Shown: positions 8,087-15,455 of the stretch, piece after piece
How the letters are laid out: each line of letters opens with the position of its first letter
Numbering within the stretch: position 1 is the stretch's first letter
Source: Clostridiales bacterium
Lineage (GTDB): Bacteria > Bacillota > Clostridia > Christensenellales > Aristaeellaceae
Assembly: GCA_012728815.1 (NCBI GenBank)
Contig: JAAYEI010000056.1
Coordinates: 1-64,000, forward strand
Length of the DNA stretch: 64,000 nt
Direction: 5' to 3'
Position numbers and translations under genes: made by a program
Notes under the pieces: generated by a model
The model's input: only the letters and a program-made list of their open reading frames with translations
The model's database searches: none
Told to the model about the DNA's origin: nothing

Positions 8087-9345
8087 CATTGCGCTTTGGC
8101 TTTGGAAACGGGTTTCAGGAGGTTGACCTGCCGGAGGCCAACCTGCTGCAGGAGCTGCACGCGGCCACGCCCCCGGGGGGACTTGGGGGTGTAAACGGGG
8201 CGCGGCAGGCGCTCGCGCAGCCAATCGGCACGCCGCCCCTGCGGCAGATCGCGCGCCCCGGGGAAAAGGTGGCCATCATCAGCTCGGACATCACCAGGCC
8301 CATGCCCACCGCCCAGGTGATGCCCCTGATCCTGGACGAGCTTTACGCCGCGGGCGTCCGCAAGGAGGACATCACCCTGGTGCTGGGCCTGGGCATTCAC
8401 CGCCCCCACAGCGAAGCGGAACGGCGTCACCTGGCGGGGGAGCGCGCCTGGCAGGAAATCGCGGTGGTGGACTCTGACCCCAGGCGGGTGATGCGCCTGG
8501 GCATCACCCAAAGAGGGACCCCGGTGGACATTGACACCCGGGTCGCCGAGGCTGACAGGCGGGTCTGCCTGGGCAACATTGAGTACCACTATTTCGCGGG
8601 CTATTCAGGCGGCGGCAAGGCCATCATGCCGGGGGTGTCCACCTCGGCCGCCATTGAAAACAACCACCGCATGATGGTGCATGAACAGGCCCATGCCGGC
8701 AACCTTGTAGGCAACCCCATCCGGGAGGACATTGAGGAGGCGGCCGCGCTGGTGGGCATCGACTTCATCCTCAACGTGGTGCTGGACGAGGACAAACAGA
8801 TTGTGCACGCGGTGGCCGGTGACGCCGTCCAGGCCCACCGGGCCGGCTGCGCCTTCCTGGACCGCATGTACGCGGTGGAGGTGCCGCAGCTGGCGGACAT
8901 CGTGCTGGTTTCCCAGGGCGGCGCGCCCAAGGACCTGAACCTCTACCAGACCCAGAAGGCGCTGGACAACGCGCGCCACGCGGTGCGCGAGGGCGGCATC
9001 ATCATCCTGATTGGCTCCTGCAGGGAAGGCTATGGGGAAGCGGCGTTTGAGCGCTGGGCCCGTGAATCGGACATCCCCATGCAGCTGATCAACCGCGTGC
9101 ACGAGGGCTTTGAGCTGGGCGGTCACAAGGCGGCGGCCATCGCCATGGTGCTGGAGAAGGCGCAGGTCTTCCTGGTCAGCGAGATGACCGATGACCAGGC
9201 GCGTGAAATCTTCCTGCAGCCCTACCCAAGTGCACAGGCTGCGCTGGACGCCGCCTTTGGACAATTGGGCCCTCACGCACGCGTCATCGCCATGCCCCAC
9301 GGCGGGTCCACCCTGCCACGCCCCACCGGGGAGGCACGGGGCTGA
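8083..9345 (+). CDS. LarA-family nickel-pincer 2-hydroxyacid racemase or epimerase
   Basis: 420 residues. All key features of LarA can be placed: SSDITRPMPT, LGLGIHRPHS (His106), EYHYFAGYSGGGKA (His169 and Lys179, the lysine position that carries the nickel pincer cofactor), ENNHRMM (His195), and GGAPKDLNLYQTQK for the second Gln/Lys pair. Known members racemise lactate or malate, or epimerise aldonates; the substrate here cannot be read from motifs. The ATG overlaps the kinase stop (ATGA) and a terminator follows, making this the last gene of the iol operon. No larB, larC or larE for cofactor synthesis is in the window. Confidence 0.85.
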   Translation: MTLRFGFGNGFQEVDLPEANLLQELHAATPPGGLGGVNGARQALAQPIGTPPLRQIARPGEKVAIISSDITRPMPTAQVMPLILDELYAAGVRKEDITLVLGLGIHRPHSEAERRHLAGERAWQEIAVVDSDPRRVMRLGITQRGTPVDIDTRVAEADRRVCLGNIEYHYFAGYSGGGKAIMPGVSTSAAIENNHRMMVHEQAHAGNLVGNPIREDIEEAAALVGIDFILNVVLDEDKQIVHAVAGDAVQAHRAGCAFLDRMYAVEVPQLADIVLVSQGGAPKDLNLYQTQKALDNARHAVREGGIIILIGSCREGYGEAAFERWARESDIPMQLINRVHEGFELGGHKAAAIAMVLEKAQVFLVSEMTDDQAREIFLQPYPSAQAALDAAFGQLGPHARVIAMPHGGSTLPRPTGEARG

Positions 9346-9373
9346 CCGGACCACTGTTCATCAAATTTTAACA

Positions 9374-9399
9374 AAAGCAGGGCTTAACCCCTGCTTTTT
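9374..9399 (+). terminator. Terminator of the iol operon
   Basis: AAAGCAGGG and CCCTGCTTT form a 9-base-pair stem around a short loop and run straight into a T tract. It is about 30 bases after the larA-like stop. Confidence 0.88.
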
Positions 9400-9471
9400 G
9401 TAACAGTTTTGTGATATTCTGCTGTCATCGGGAGGGGATGGCACCATCAGCTCCCCAAGGAGGACAGGAAG

Positions 9472-11223
9472 ATGCAAAAACACAGGCTGGTGATATTGAT
9501 GATGACCTTGCTTCTGGCCATGGCGGCCCTGCCCGCAACCGCGCAGACCCCGGCACTCAGCCCGGCGCCGGAGGGCAGCTTCTCCCCCATCCAGGCGGTG
9601 GTGGCCAGCGCGCTCAATGGCGCCTCCAACCTCACCAACACCCCGGATGACTACGATGTGCCCCAGGGCTTCTATTTCAACGGCACGCCCCTGACCATCA
9701 TCGCGGTGGAGCCCACCCGGGGCAACTACCCGGTGGAGCTCAGCGCGCCGGAGCAGCTCTGGGCGCGGGTGCGCATCGGCCAGCAAGGGGACTACGCGGG
9801 CATTGAAGGCATGATGCCGCTGGAGAACCTGAGCCTGACGCAGAAGGACAGCCCGGCGACGCAAATCACCGCGCGCCTGAAAGCGGTCAGCCCGCTGTAC
9901 CTGGACAACGGCCTGAGCCAAATCGTGCTGGCGGAATATCCGGCGGGCACTGACCTGCAGGTGATGGGCTGGCTGCTGGGCTGGGCACATGTCGCGGTGG
10001 AAGGGCAGACCGGGTTTGTGCGCCCGGAGGCGCTGGCCCTGGAGGGAGATGCCGCCCAGGCCCTGCAGCAGGCACTGCCTGTTGATTTTGACCAGATTCA
10101 ACCGGGCTACCAGGAGCGGTATGGGCAATACATGGACGCCCTGATGGCGCTGTATGACAAGCACGGCGACAGCAACCACTGGCCGCTGGCGGTCAACGCC
10201 CAGGCCAGTCAGCTGGCGCGGGAGGCGGGGTACCTGTTTACCGATGTGGAGCATGTGCTGCCGGGCCAGGATGACCTGAGCGAGGAGCAGGCCATCCAGG
10301 CCGGGCAGGCGGTGGCCCAGTCCCTGTATGGCCTGGAAGCGGACAGCTGGGCCTCCGCCTCCCTGGCATTCTTCCATGAGCCCGGGTTGCCGCAGGAGCC
10401 GCAATGGAAAATCAGCCTCTGGGGACGGGAAGGCGTGCCCGATGTAAAGGTTTGGCTGAACAAGCAGGGCGAGACCATCGACACCATGATCGCGCATGCG
10501 CCTGCGGGCACCGATGAGGGCGCTTTGGCACAGCCCCGGGAAACCCTGGATTACTACTTCTGGGGCCTTGAAACCCAGCCCCGGGAGGAGGAGATGGACG
10601 CTGAGACAGCGCGGGAACTTGCCTGGTCCATCTTTGAGGAGGACACCGGCGAACTGGACCGGGCGGCCTTCAGCCAGGACGCGTACTTCTTCACCAACGA
10701 CGAGGGTGACCTGCGCTGGTGGCTGGTCAGCATCCTCAAGGACCTGCGGCATGAGGTGACGGTGCACTACCACGTGGCCATGCTGATGCCGGACGGCCAG
10801 CCCGTTTACCACACCAGCGCCGAGGACTACGCGCAGGACCTGGTCTGGGCTGAAAACCTGGCGGAGTTCTACCGCCTGGAGGAGCAGAAAGGCCCCTTCC
10901 ACAGCTGGAGCCTGGAGGAGAAGGCAGCCTGGGAGCCGGAATACTTCGGCCTGCCCCAGGCGGGTGACCTGAGCCAGGAGCAGGCGCTTGCCATCGCGCG
11001 CTCCAAAGTGAAGGCGGATTATCAGCTCAGCGACAGCGACCTGGAGCAGTTTGAGCCCGCCTTTTACTTCATCTCGACCCCCCAGCGCGTCTGGCAGGTG
11101 ACCTTCATCCAGAAGAACCCCATCCAACACAACGAAGCACCCGGATACACCTGCATCATCGACGCCGTGACCGGGGAGGTGCAGGATGTGTTCGCCAATG
11201 AGCTGGAAGGCCCGGTTGACTGA
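9472..11223 (+). CDS. Secreted protein of unknown function with PepSY-like C-terminal repeats
   Basis: 583 residues with a clear signal peptide (KHRLVILMMTLLLAMAAL then PATAQT). After it comes a segment of about 100 residues that resembles a bacterial SH3 repeat (YFNGTPLTIIAVEP...GIEGMMPLENLSL). Later parts carry helix-strand units of the PepSY type: DLSEEQAIQAGQAVAQSLYG, DAETARELAWSIFEEDTG and DLSQEQALAIARSKV followed by a WQVTF strand and a VTGEV turn. No catalytic motif is visible and there is no sortase or lipobox signal. The start follows AAGGAGG with a good distance. It is flanked by terminators on both sides, so it is probably a single-gene unit. Function not recognised. Confidence 0.75.
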   Translation: MQKHRLVILMMTLLLAMAALPATAQTPALSPAPEGSFSPIQAVVASALNGASNLTNTPDDYDVPQGFYFNGTPLTIIAVEPTRGNYPVELSAPEQLWARVRIGQQGDYAGIEGMMPLENLSLTQKDSPATQITARLKAVSPLYLDNGLSQIVLAEYPAGTDLQVMGWLLGWAHVAVEGQTGFVRPEALALEGDAAQALQQALPVDFDQIQPGYQERYGQYMDALMALYDKHGDSNHWPLAVNAQASQLAREAGYLFTDVEHVLPGQDDLSEEQAIQAGQAVAQSLYGLEADSWASASLAFFHEPGLPQEPQWKISLWGREGVPDVKVWLNKQGETIDTMIAHAPAGTDEGALAQPRETLDYYFWGLETQPREEEMDAETARELAWSIFEEDTGELDRAAFSQDAYFFTNDEGDLRWWLVSILKDLRHEVTVHYHVAMLMPDGQPVYHTSAEDYAQDLVWAENLAEFYRLEEQKGPFHSWSLEEKAAWEPEYFGLPQAGDLSQEQALAIARSKVKADYQLSDSDLEQFEPAFYFISTPQRVWQVTFIQKNPIQHNEAPGYTCIIDAVTGEVQDVFANELEGPVD

Positions 11224-11245
11224 CCATTCCTCGGGGCGACCTGTG

Positions 11246-11273
11246 AAAAACGCCGTGTTTACGGCGTTTTTCG
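11246..11273 (+). terminator. Terminator after the secreted protein gene
   Basis: AAAAACGCCGT and ACGGCGTTTTT are exact complements around GTTT, and the arms provide the A and T tracts needed in both directions. It starts 23 bases after the stop. Confidence 0.88.
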
Positions 11274-11283
11274 CCCCTTCGGC

Positions 11284-11312
11284 TTTACAGAACACAAAAA
11301 CAGCGCTATCAT
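11284..11312 (+). promoter_or_regulatory. Sigma-A-type promoter of the HlyD-like gene
   Basis: TTTACA (11284-11289) and TATCAT (11307-11312) are separated by 17 bases, directly after a terminator and 32 bases before the start codon. Confidence 0.65.
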
Positions 11313-11343
11313 GATTTGATTTGATTCCACCCGGGAGGATGGC

Positions 11344-12807
11344 ATGACACAGGGACCCTGGCAAGATCCCGGCGGCCGGCAGCCGCAGCAGCCCACCGCG
11401 CCCCAGGCGCCATGGGCTCATCCTGGCCCGCTTCCACAGGGCGAGGATGAGGAGGCCTATTTCACGCCGGCCTACCCCCAGCAGGCCCGCCAGCCTGCCC
11501 TGCCCCAGTTCAATGCCCCGCCGCCCTACCAGGCCCCTGTGTACACCAACCCGCCCCCCGGCCAGCCGGACCCCGATGAGGAGCCACCGGATGACCGCAT
11601 GGTCTACCGCGCCCCGCCCCGGCAGCGCAACGCGCTGGTGTTCCTGTACCTGGCGCTGGCCTTGCTGGTCATCGTGCTGGTCAGCGTGGCCGCCAGCCAG
11701 TTCTTTGGCGGGCAGGAGCAGCAGACCGCCACCGTCACCATTTCAGAGCAGGGCAGCACCTTCTCCGGGCAGACGCTGATTGTGCGCAATGAGTCCGTCT
11801 ACCAGCAGGAGAACGTGGCCGATGTGCGCTACATGGCAGAAGAAGGCGCGGCGGTCAGCCGGGGCGACCCGGTCTGCCTGGTCTACTCCACCGGCTTTTC
11901 CGCCCGGGAGCTGGAGCGCCTGCAATCCTACCGCGCGCAGATCAAGGACTACCACAAGGTGCTGCTGGACGCCTCCGTGACCCCGGACGCGCAGTTGGGA
12001 CGCCTGGAAACCATGGTGATGCAGCGCGCCCAGGAAACCCAGGCGCTTGTGCGCGGCGCCAGCGGCAACCTGCTCAACCAGGAACAGCTGCTCAAGGACG
12101 CCATCTCCCAGCGCCATGCCTACCTGAAACAGAAATACATTGAGGACACCAAGCTAACTCGCCTGTACGACAATGAGAACAGCCAGCTGCAGCGCATAGA
12201 GACCTGGACAAAGCAGTTCGCGGCCACGGACAACGGCATTGTCAGCTTCTACACCGACGGCTTTGAGGCGGTGCTCAACTCCTCCAACTACCAGGAGTAC
12301 AGCCCGCAGGCCGTCCGCGACATGATCAACGGCAAGGTGCCCCAGCCTGTCAGCCAGGCCAAGAACGCGATTGACATCTTCCGCCTGGTGCGCCAGTTTG
12401 ACTGGGGTGCCCTGATGCTGGCGGATGACCTGAGCTGGAACCCGGTGGTGGGCGACCAGTACCGCATGCTGATAGAAAGCTTTGAGAGCACCACGGTATC
12501 CGTCAGCGTGGAATCGGTCACCCGGGCAGGCGGGGAGATGCTGGTGCGCCTGAAAGCGGATTCCGCCATCGAGCCCATCCTCTACACCCGCTCCGCGCGC
12601 GTGCAGCTGTCCAAATCCGTCATCACCTACGCGGTGCCCGCCTCCGCCATCATCAACCAGGATGGCATCATCGGCGTGGTGGTGTTGTACCGGGAGGGGC
12701 CCTACCTGGTGCCGGTGGAGGTGGTCAGCCAGGACGCCACCCAGGCGCACGTGGTGCCTGTGCACGCCGGCCACCTCTATGAAGGGCTGACCGTCAGGCT
12801 GTTCTAG
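11344..12807 (+). CDS. HlyD-like membrane protein of the sepF/divIVA neighbourhood
   Basis: 487 residues. Residues 1-95 are rich in Pro, Gln and Tyr and look disordered. One membrane helix follows (LVFLYLALALLVIVLVSVAA, about 98-117). The outside part has a split lipoyl/HlyD-like layout: TLIVRNESVYQQENVADV..., GAAVSRGDPVCLVYSTG, a helical region about 190-290, and a beta-rich end with PASAIINQDGIIGVVVLYR. Many Firmicutes carry such a gene next to sepF, so a link to the cell envelope or division is likely by context. It is not next to an ABC or RND pump. A promoter lies before it and a second one lies just after it in front of sepF. Confidence 0.78.
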   Translation: MTQGPWQDPGGRQPQQPTAPQAPWAHPGPLPQGEDEEAYFTPAYPQQARQPALPQFNAPPPYQAPVYTNPPPGQPDPDEEPPDDRMVYRAPPRQRNALVFLYLALALLVIVLVSVAASQFFGGQEQQTATVTISEQGSTFSGQTLIVRNESVYQQENVADVRYMAEEGAAVSRGDPVCLVYSTGFSARELERLQSYRAQIKDYHKVLLDASVTPDAQLGRLETMVMQRAQETQALVRGASGNLLNQEQLLKDAISQRHAYLKQKYIEDTKLTRLYDNENSQLQRIETWTKQFAATDNGIVSFYTDGFEAVLNSSNYQEYSPQAVRDMINGKVPQPVSQAKNAIDIFRLVRQFDWGALMLADDLSWNPVVGDQYRMLIESFESTTVSVSVESVTRAGGEMLVRLKADSAIEPILYTRSARVQLSKSVITYAVPASAIINQDGIIGVVVLYREGPYLVPVEVVSQDATQAHVVPVHAGHLYEGLTVRLF

Positions 12808-12815
12808 GCTGCAAC

Positions 12816-12844
12816 TTGCAAGCCCACCCCGGACCCGTTATAAT
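12816..12844 (+). promoter_or_regulatory. Strong sigma-A-type promoter of sepF
   Basis: TTGCAA (12816-12821) and a perfect TATAAT (12839-12844) with 17 bases between them. The start codon of sepF is 50 bases downstream, behind GAGGAGG. Confidence 0.85.
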
Positions 12845-12893
12845 GACCAGGAATGTTTTTTATGAACCTGCCGTATGCGGTGAGGAGGAATAC

Positions 12894-13940
12894 ATGGTGT
12901 TACGCGATCTGAGCAGCAGGGCGGCTGAGCGCATCAAATCTGTGTTCAGAAAAGACAACCGTTTTTTCTATGGCACTGCCGAAGAACGCCAGGAGCCCTG
13001 GCAGGAGGACGCGCAGCCGGTCCAGGGGACCTACCCCCAGGGCTACGCGCAGCCCCAGCCAGGCCAGCCGGTCTACAGCCAGCAGGCTGTGTACCAGCAG
13101 CCCGTGTATCAGCAGCCTGTCTACCAGCAGCCCGTGTACCAACAGCAGCCATATGCCGCGCCCCAGCAGGCACAGTTTCAGCCGGCCTGGCAGGCCCAGC
13201 AAGTTTACGCGGACCAGCCCGCCCAGGGACAGGCTCCCCAGCAGCCGGGCGGCCAGTACCAGTCCCCGCAGCAGGCGCAGCTGAGCCAGCAGCCGGAGCA
13301 GACCGGCCGCAACCGCCGGGCCGCCCAGCATGCCCAGCCAGAGGCGCAGGAGGGCAACCTGGTGCAGTTCCCGGGCAGCGCCACCCCACAGGATGCCCCG
13401 CAGATGGACGCCTATGTGGTCAACGTGACCGGCATTGCCGGCTGCCGCCAGGCCATGACCTGCCTGCGCAAGGGCAACTGCACCCTGGTGGTGATTGACC
13501 AGCTGATTGACAAGGCCGAGGTGCGCCGCTATGTGGACATGCTCAACGGCGCCTGCTTCGCCCTGGGCGGCACCATGACGCGCCTGTCCACCAAGGTGGG
13601 CTTTTACATCCTGGCCCCCAGCGGCATGATGGTGTATACCGATCCCATCACGGCCAGCGCCAACGCCCCCCAACCCCGGACGCAGCCTCATTACCCGCAG
13701 CAGCCGGTGTATCAGCAGCAGCCCCAGCAGGCGCCTTACCAGGCCGCGGCGATGAACGCCCAGCCGGTCTACGCGGCCCAGCAGGGTTATCCCCAGCAGC
13801 CCGCCTACCAGCAGCAACCCCAGCAGGCGGCCCCCTATCAGGAGCAGCAGGCCTATGCCCCCCAGCCCAACCCCTATGCCCCGCCCAGGGCACCCCAGGG
13901 CGGGCAGGAGCCGTACCAGGCCCAGCCATACGCGCAATAA
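12894..13940 (+). CDS. sepF: SepF-family cell division protein with long Gln/Pro/Tyr-rich segments
   Basis: 348 residues, about twice the usual SepF length. The N-terminus (LSSRAAERIKSVFRKDN) can form the membrane-binding amphipathic helix. Residues 40-165 are Gln/Pro/Tyr-rich with tandem VYQQP units. The SepF core spans about 169-250 (MDAYVVNVTGIAGCRQAM... CLRKGNCTLVVIDQLIDK... GGTMTRLSTKVGFYILAP). A second low-complexity tail fills 260-348. SepF polymerises and anchors FtsZ to the membrane. The ATG behind GAGGAGG was chosen; it removes 26 unrelated upstream residues. divIVA follows 28 bases later. Placement is secure from the core domain and the neighbours; the extensions are the odd part. 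Confidence 0.87.
   Translation: MVLRDLSSRAAERIKSVFRKDNRFFYGTAEERQEPWQEDAQPVQGTYPQGYAQPQPGQPVYSQQAVYQQPVYQQPVYQQPVYQQQPYAAPQQAQFQPAWQAQQVYADQPAQGQAPQQPGGQYQSPQQAQLSQQPEQTGRNRRAAQHAQPEAQEGNLVQFPGSATPQDAPQMDAYVVNVTGIAGCRQAMTCLRKGNCTLVVIDQLIDKAEVRRYVDMLNGACFALGGTMTRLSTKVGFYILAPSGMMVYTDPITASANAPQPRTQPHYPQQPVYQQQPQQAPYQAAAMNAQPVYAAQQGYPQQPAYQQQPQQAAPYQEQQAYAPQPNPYAPPRAPQGGQEPYQAQPYAQ
13071..13152 (+). repeat. In-frame 15-base tandem repeat inside sepF
   Basis: Consecutive units translate to VYSQQA, VYQQP, VYQQP, VYQQP and VYQQQP. The DNA units differ at third codon positions (GTGTAT/GTCTAC/GTGTAC), so the repeat has been kept for its protein sequence or is old. Related but looser units recur at about 13700-13860. 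Confidence 0.85.
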
Positions 13941-13968
13941 AAACCCAGTGAGCGAAGGGAGAGACACC

Positions 13969-14484
13969 ATGGCCATCACCGTCACGATGATTGAGGAGAA
14001 GGAATTCAAAACCAAGGTGCGGGGCTATGACCCGCTGGAGGTGGACGAGTTTCTGGACGCCATTTGCGATGAGATGGAAAGCATGAACCAGACCATCCAG
14101 CAACTGCGCGAACAGCTCAAGCAGCAGCAGCAGGCGCCCACCCCCTTCATGCCAGCCGTGGCGGCCCCCGCGCCGCTGGCGCCCGTCTCCGCCCCCGCGG
14201 CGCCGCCCGCCCTGCCCAGCGATTTGAAGACCGCCCAGCAGCTGCTGGAGAAGACGCAGAAAGCCTGTGACGAGGTCATCGCCAAAGCCCGCGAGCGCGC
14301 GGAGGAAATCATCCAGACAGCCGAGGACAGCCTGCCTGACCCCGAGCTGGATGACCTGGAGGCGCGCAAGGAAGCGCTGAAAAAGGAAATTGAGGTGCTG
14401 GAAGCGGACGCCCAAAAGTTCAAGCAGCGCTTCCAGACCATGCTCAAGGACCAGATTGACATCCTGGATTCGGAGCTGAACTGA
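13969..14484 (+). CDS. divIVA: DivIVA-family protein
   Basis: 171 residues. The N-terminal domain has the family signature EFKTKVRGYDPLEVDEFLD, followed by a coiled coil (MESMNQTIQQLREQLKQQQQ), a Pro/Ala linker at about 62-85, and a second coiled coil (about 90-171) ending at QIDILDSELN. DivIVA proteins bind curved membrane at poles and septa and recruit other factors. The ATG is preceded by GAAGGGAGAG. An upstream in-frame ATG overlaps sepF and adds unrelated sequence. It follows sepF in the same transcript, an arrangement widely conserved in Firmicutes; the usual ylmG and ylmH genes between them are missing. Confidence 0.9.
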   Translation: MAITVTMIEEKEFKTKVRGYDPLEVDEFLDAICDEMESMNQTIQQLREQLKQQQQAPTPFMPAVAAPAPLAPVSAPAAPPALPSDLKTAQQLLEKTQKACDEVIAKARERAEEIIQTAEDSLPDPELDDLEARKEALKKEIEVLEADAQKFKQRFQTMLKDQIDILDSELN

Positions 14485-14485
14485 A

Positions 14486-15385
14486 ATGCGGCTTGGCGCC
14501 ATTGAAGCCGGCGGCACCAAGATGGTGCTGGGGGTGTTCAGCCAGTCCCTGAAGGAGCTGGCCCGCACCACCCTGTCCACCACGGTGCCGGAGGAGACCA
14601 TCCCCCAGATGGTCTCCTTCTTCAACCAGCACCCGGTGGACGCCCTGGGCATCGCCACCTTTGGCCCGGTCAACCTGCGCGCCGGTTCCCCCACCTTTGG
14701 CACCATCCTGAACACCCCCAAACTGGCCTGGCAGCGCTATCCGCTGCTTGAGACCTTTGAGGAGGCGCTGGGGGTGCCAACCGCGGTTGACACCGATGTG
14801 AACGCCGCGGCGCTGGCAGAAAGCGTCCTGGGCGCGGCCCGCGGGTTGAAGAACTGCCTGTATTTCACTGTGGGCACCGGCATTGGCGGGGGCCTGTACG
14901 CCGAGGGCAACCTGGTGCACGGCCTGATGCACCCGGAATGGGGCCACGTGCTGCTCACCCGGCATGAGGAGGACCCGCTGCTGCGCGGCGTATGCCCCTA
15001 CCACCCCAACTGCGTGGAGGGCTTTGCCTCCGGCCCTTCCATGCAGAAGCGCTGGGGCATCCCGGCGCGGGAGCTGCCAGATGAGCACCGCGGCTGGGAC
15101 CTGGAGGCCTATTACCTGGCCCAGCTGTGTTCCAACGCGCTGATGGCGGTCTCCCCCGAGGTCATCCTGATCGGCGGCGGGGTCATGCACCAGCAAGGCC
15201 TGCTGCCCAAGGTGCGCGAAGAGGCGCTCAAGCTGATCAACGGCTACATTGACCAGGAGCAACTGCCCCCCATGGAGGAGTACATCATCTCCCCCGCCCT
15301 GTGGCCGGACAGCGGCCTGCTGGGCGCAGCCCTGCTGGCCAAGCAAGCCTGGCGCCAGCGCCCAAAGGCCAAGCCAGCCCCCTGA
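14486..15385 (+). CDS. ROK-family fructokinase
   Basis: 299 residues. The N-terminal GAIEAGGTKMVLG phosphate motif, the catalytic Asp in VDTDVNAAALAE, GTGIGGGLY, and the zinc motif CPYHPNCVEGFASGPS with HPEWGHVLL match the zinc-dependent fructokinases of the ROK family. Near the C-terminus SPEVILIGGGVMHQQGLLPKV closes the nucleotide site. It phosphorylates fructose with ATP in the cytoplasm. The ATG is one base after the divIVA stop, so it is co-transcribed with the division genes, although no functional link is evident. A terminator follows. Confidence 0.88.
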   Translation: MRLGAIEAGGTKMVLGVFSQSLKELARTTLSTTVPEETIPQMVSFFNQHPVDALGIATFGPVNLRAGSPTFGTILNTPKLAWQRYPLLETFEEALGVPTAVDTDVNAAALAESVLGAARGLKNCLYFTVGTGIGGGLYAEGNLVHGLMHPEWGHVLLTRHEEDPLLRGVCPYHPNCVEGFASGPSMQKRWGIPARELPDEHRGWDLEAYYLAQLCSNALMAVSPEVILIGGGVMHQQGLLPKVREEALKLINGYIDQEQLPPMEEYIISPALWPDSGLLGAALLAKQAWRQRPKAKPAP

Positions 15386-15400
15386 AGCCTTCAAGGCCAA

Positions 15401-15435
15401 CAGCCTGCCGGCAAAGCGCCGGCAGGCTGTTTTTG
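15401..15435 (+). terminator. Terminator after the fructokinase gene
   Basis: CAGCCTGCCGGC and GCCGGCAGGCTG form a 12-base-pair stem with a five-base loop, then TTTTTG. It separates the convergent fructokinase and ileS genes. Confidence 0.9.
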
Positions 15436-15455
15436 TTGCTATATGAAGCTGTGGC

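Noticed and set aside
9361..11421. 686-codon open frame on the minus strand opposite the secreted protein
   Set aside because: The plus strand has a signal peptide, ribosome binding site and flanking terminators; the antisense frame has none and crosses the terminators.
13071..13152. Short tandem repeats resembling a repeat array such as CRISPR
   Set aside because: Units are 15 bases, have no spacers and are in frame within sepF.
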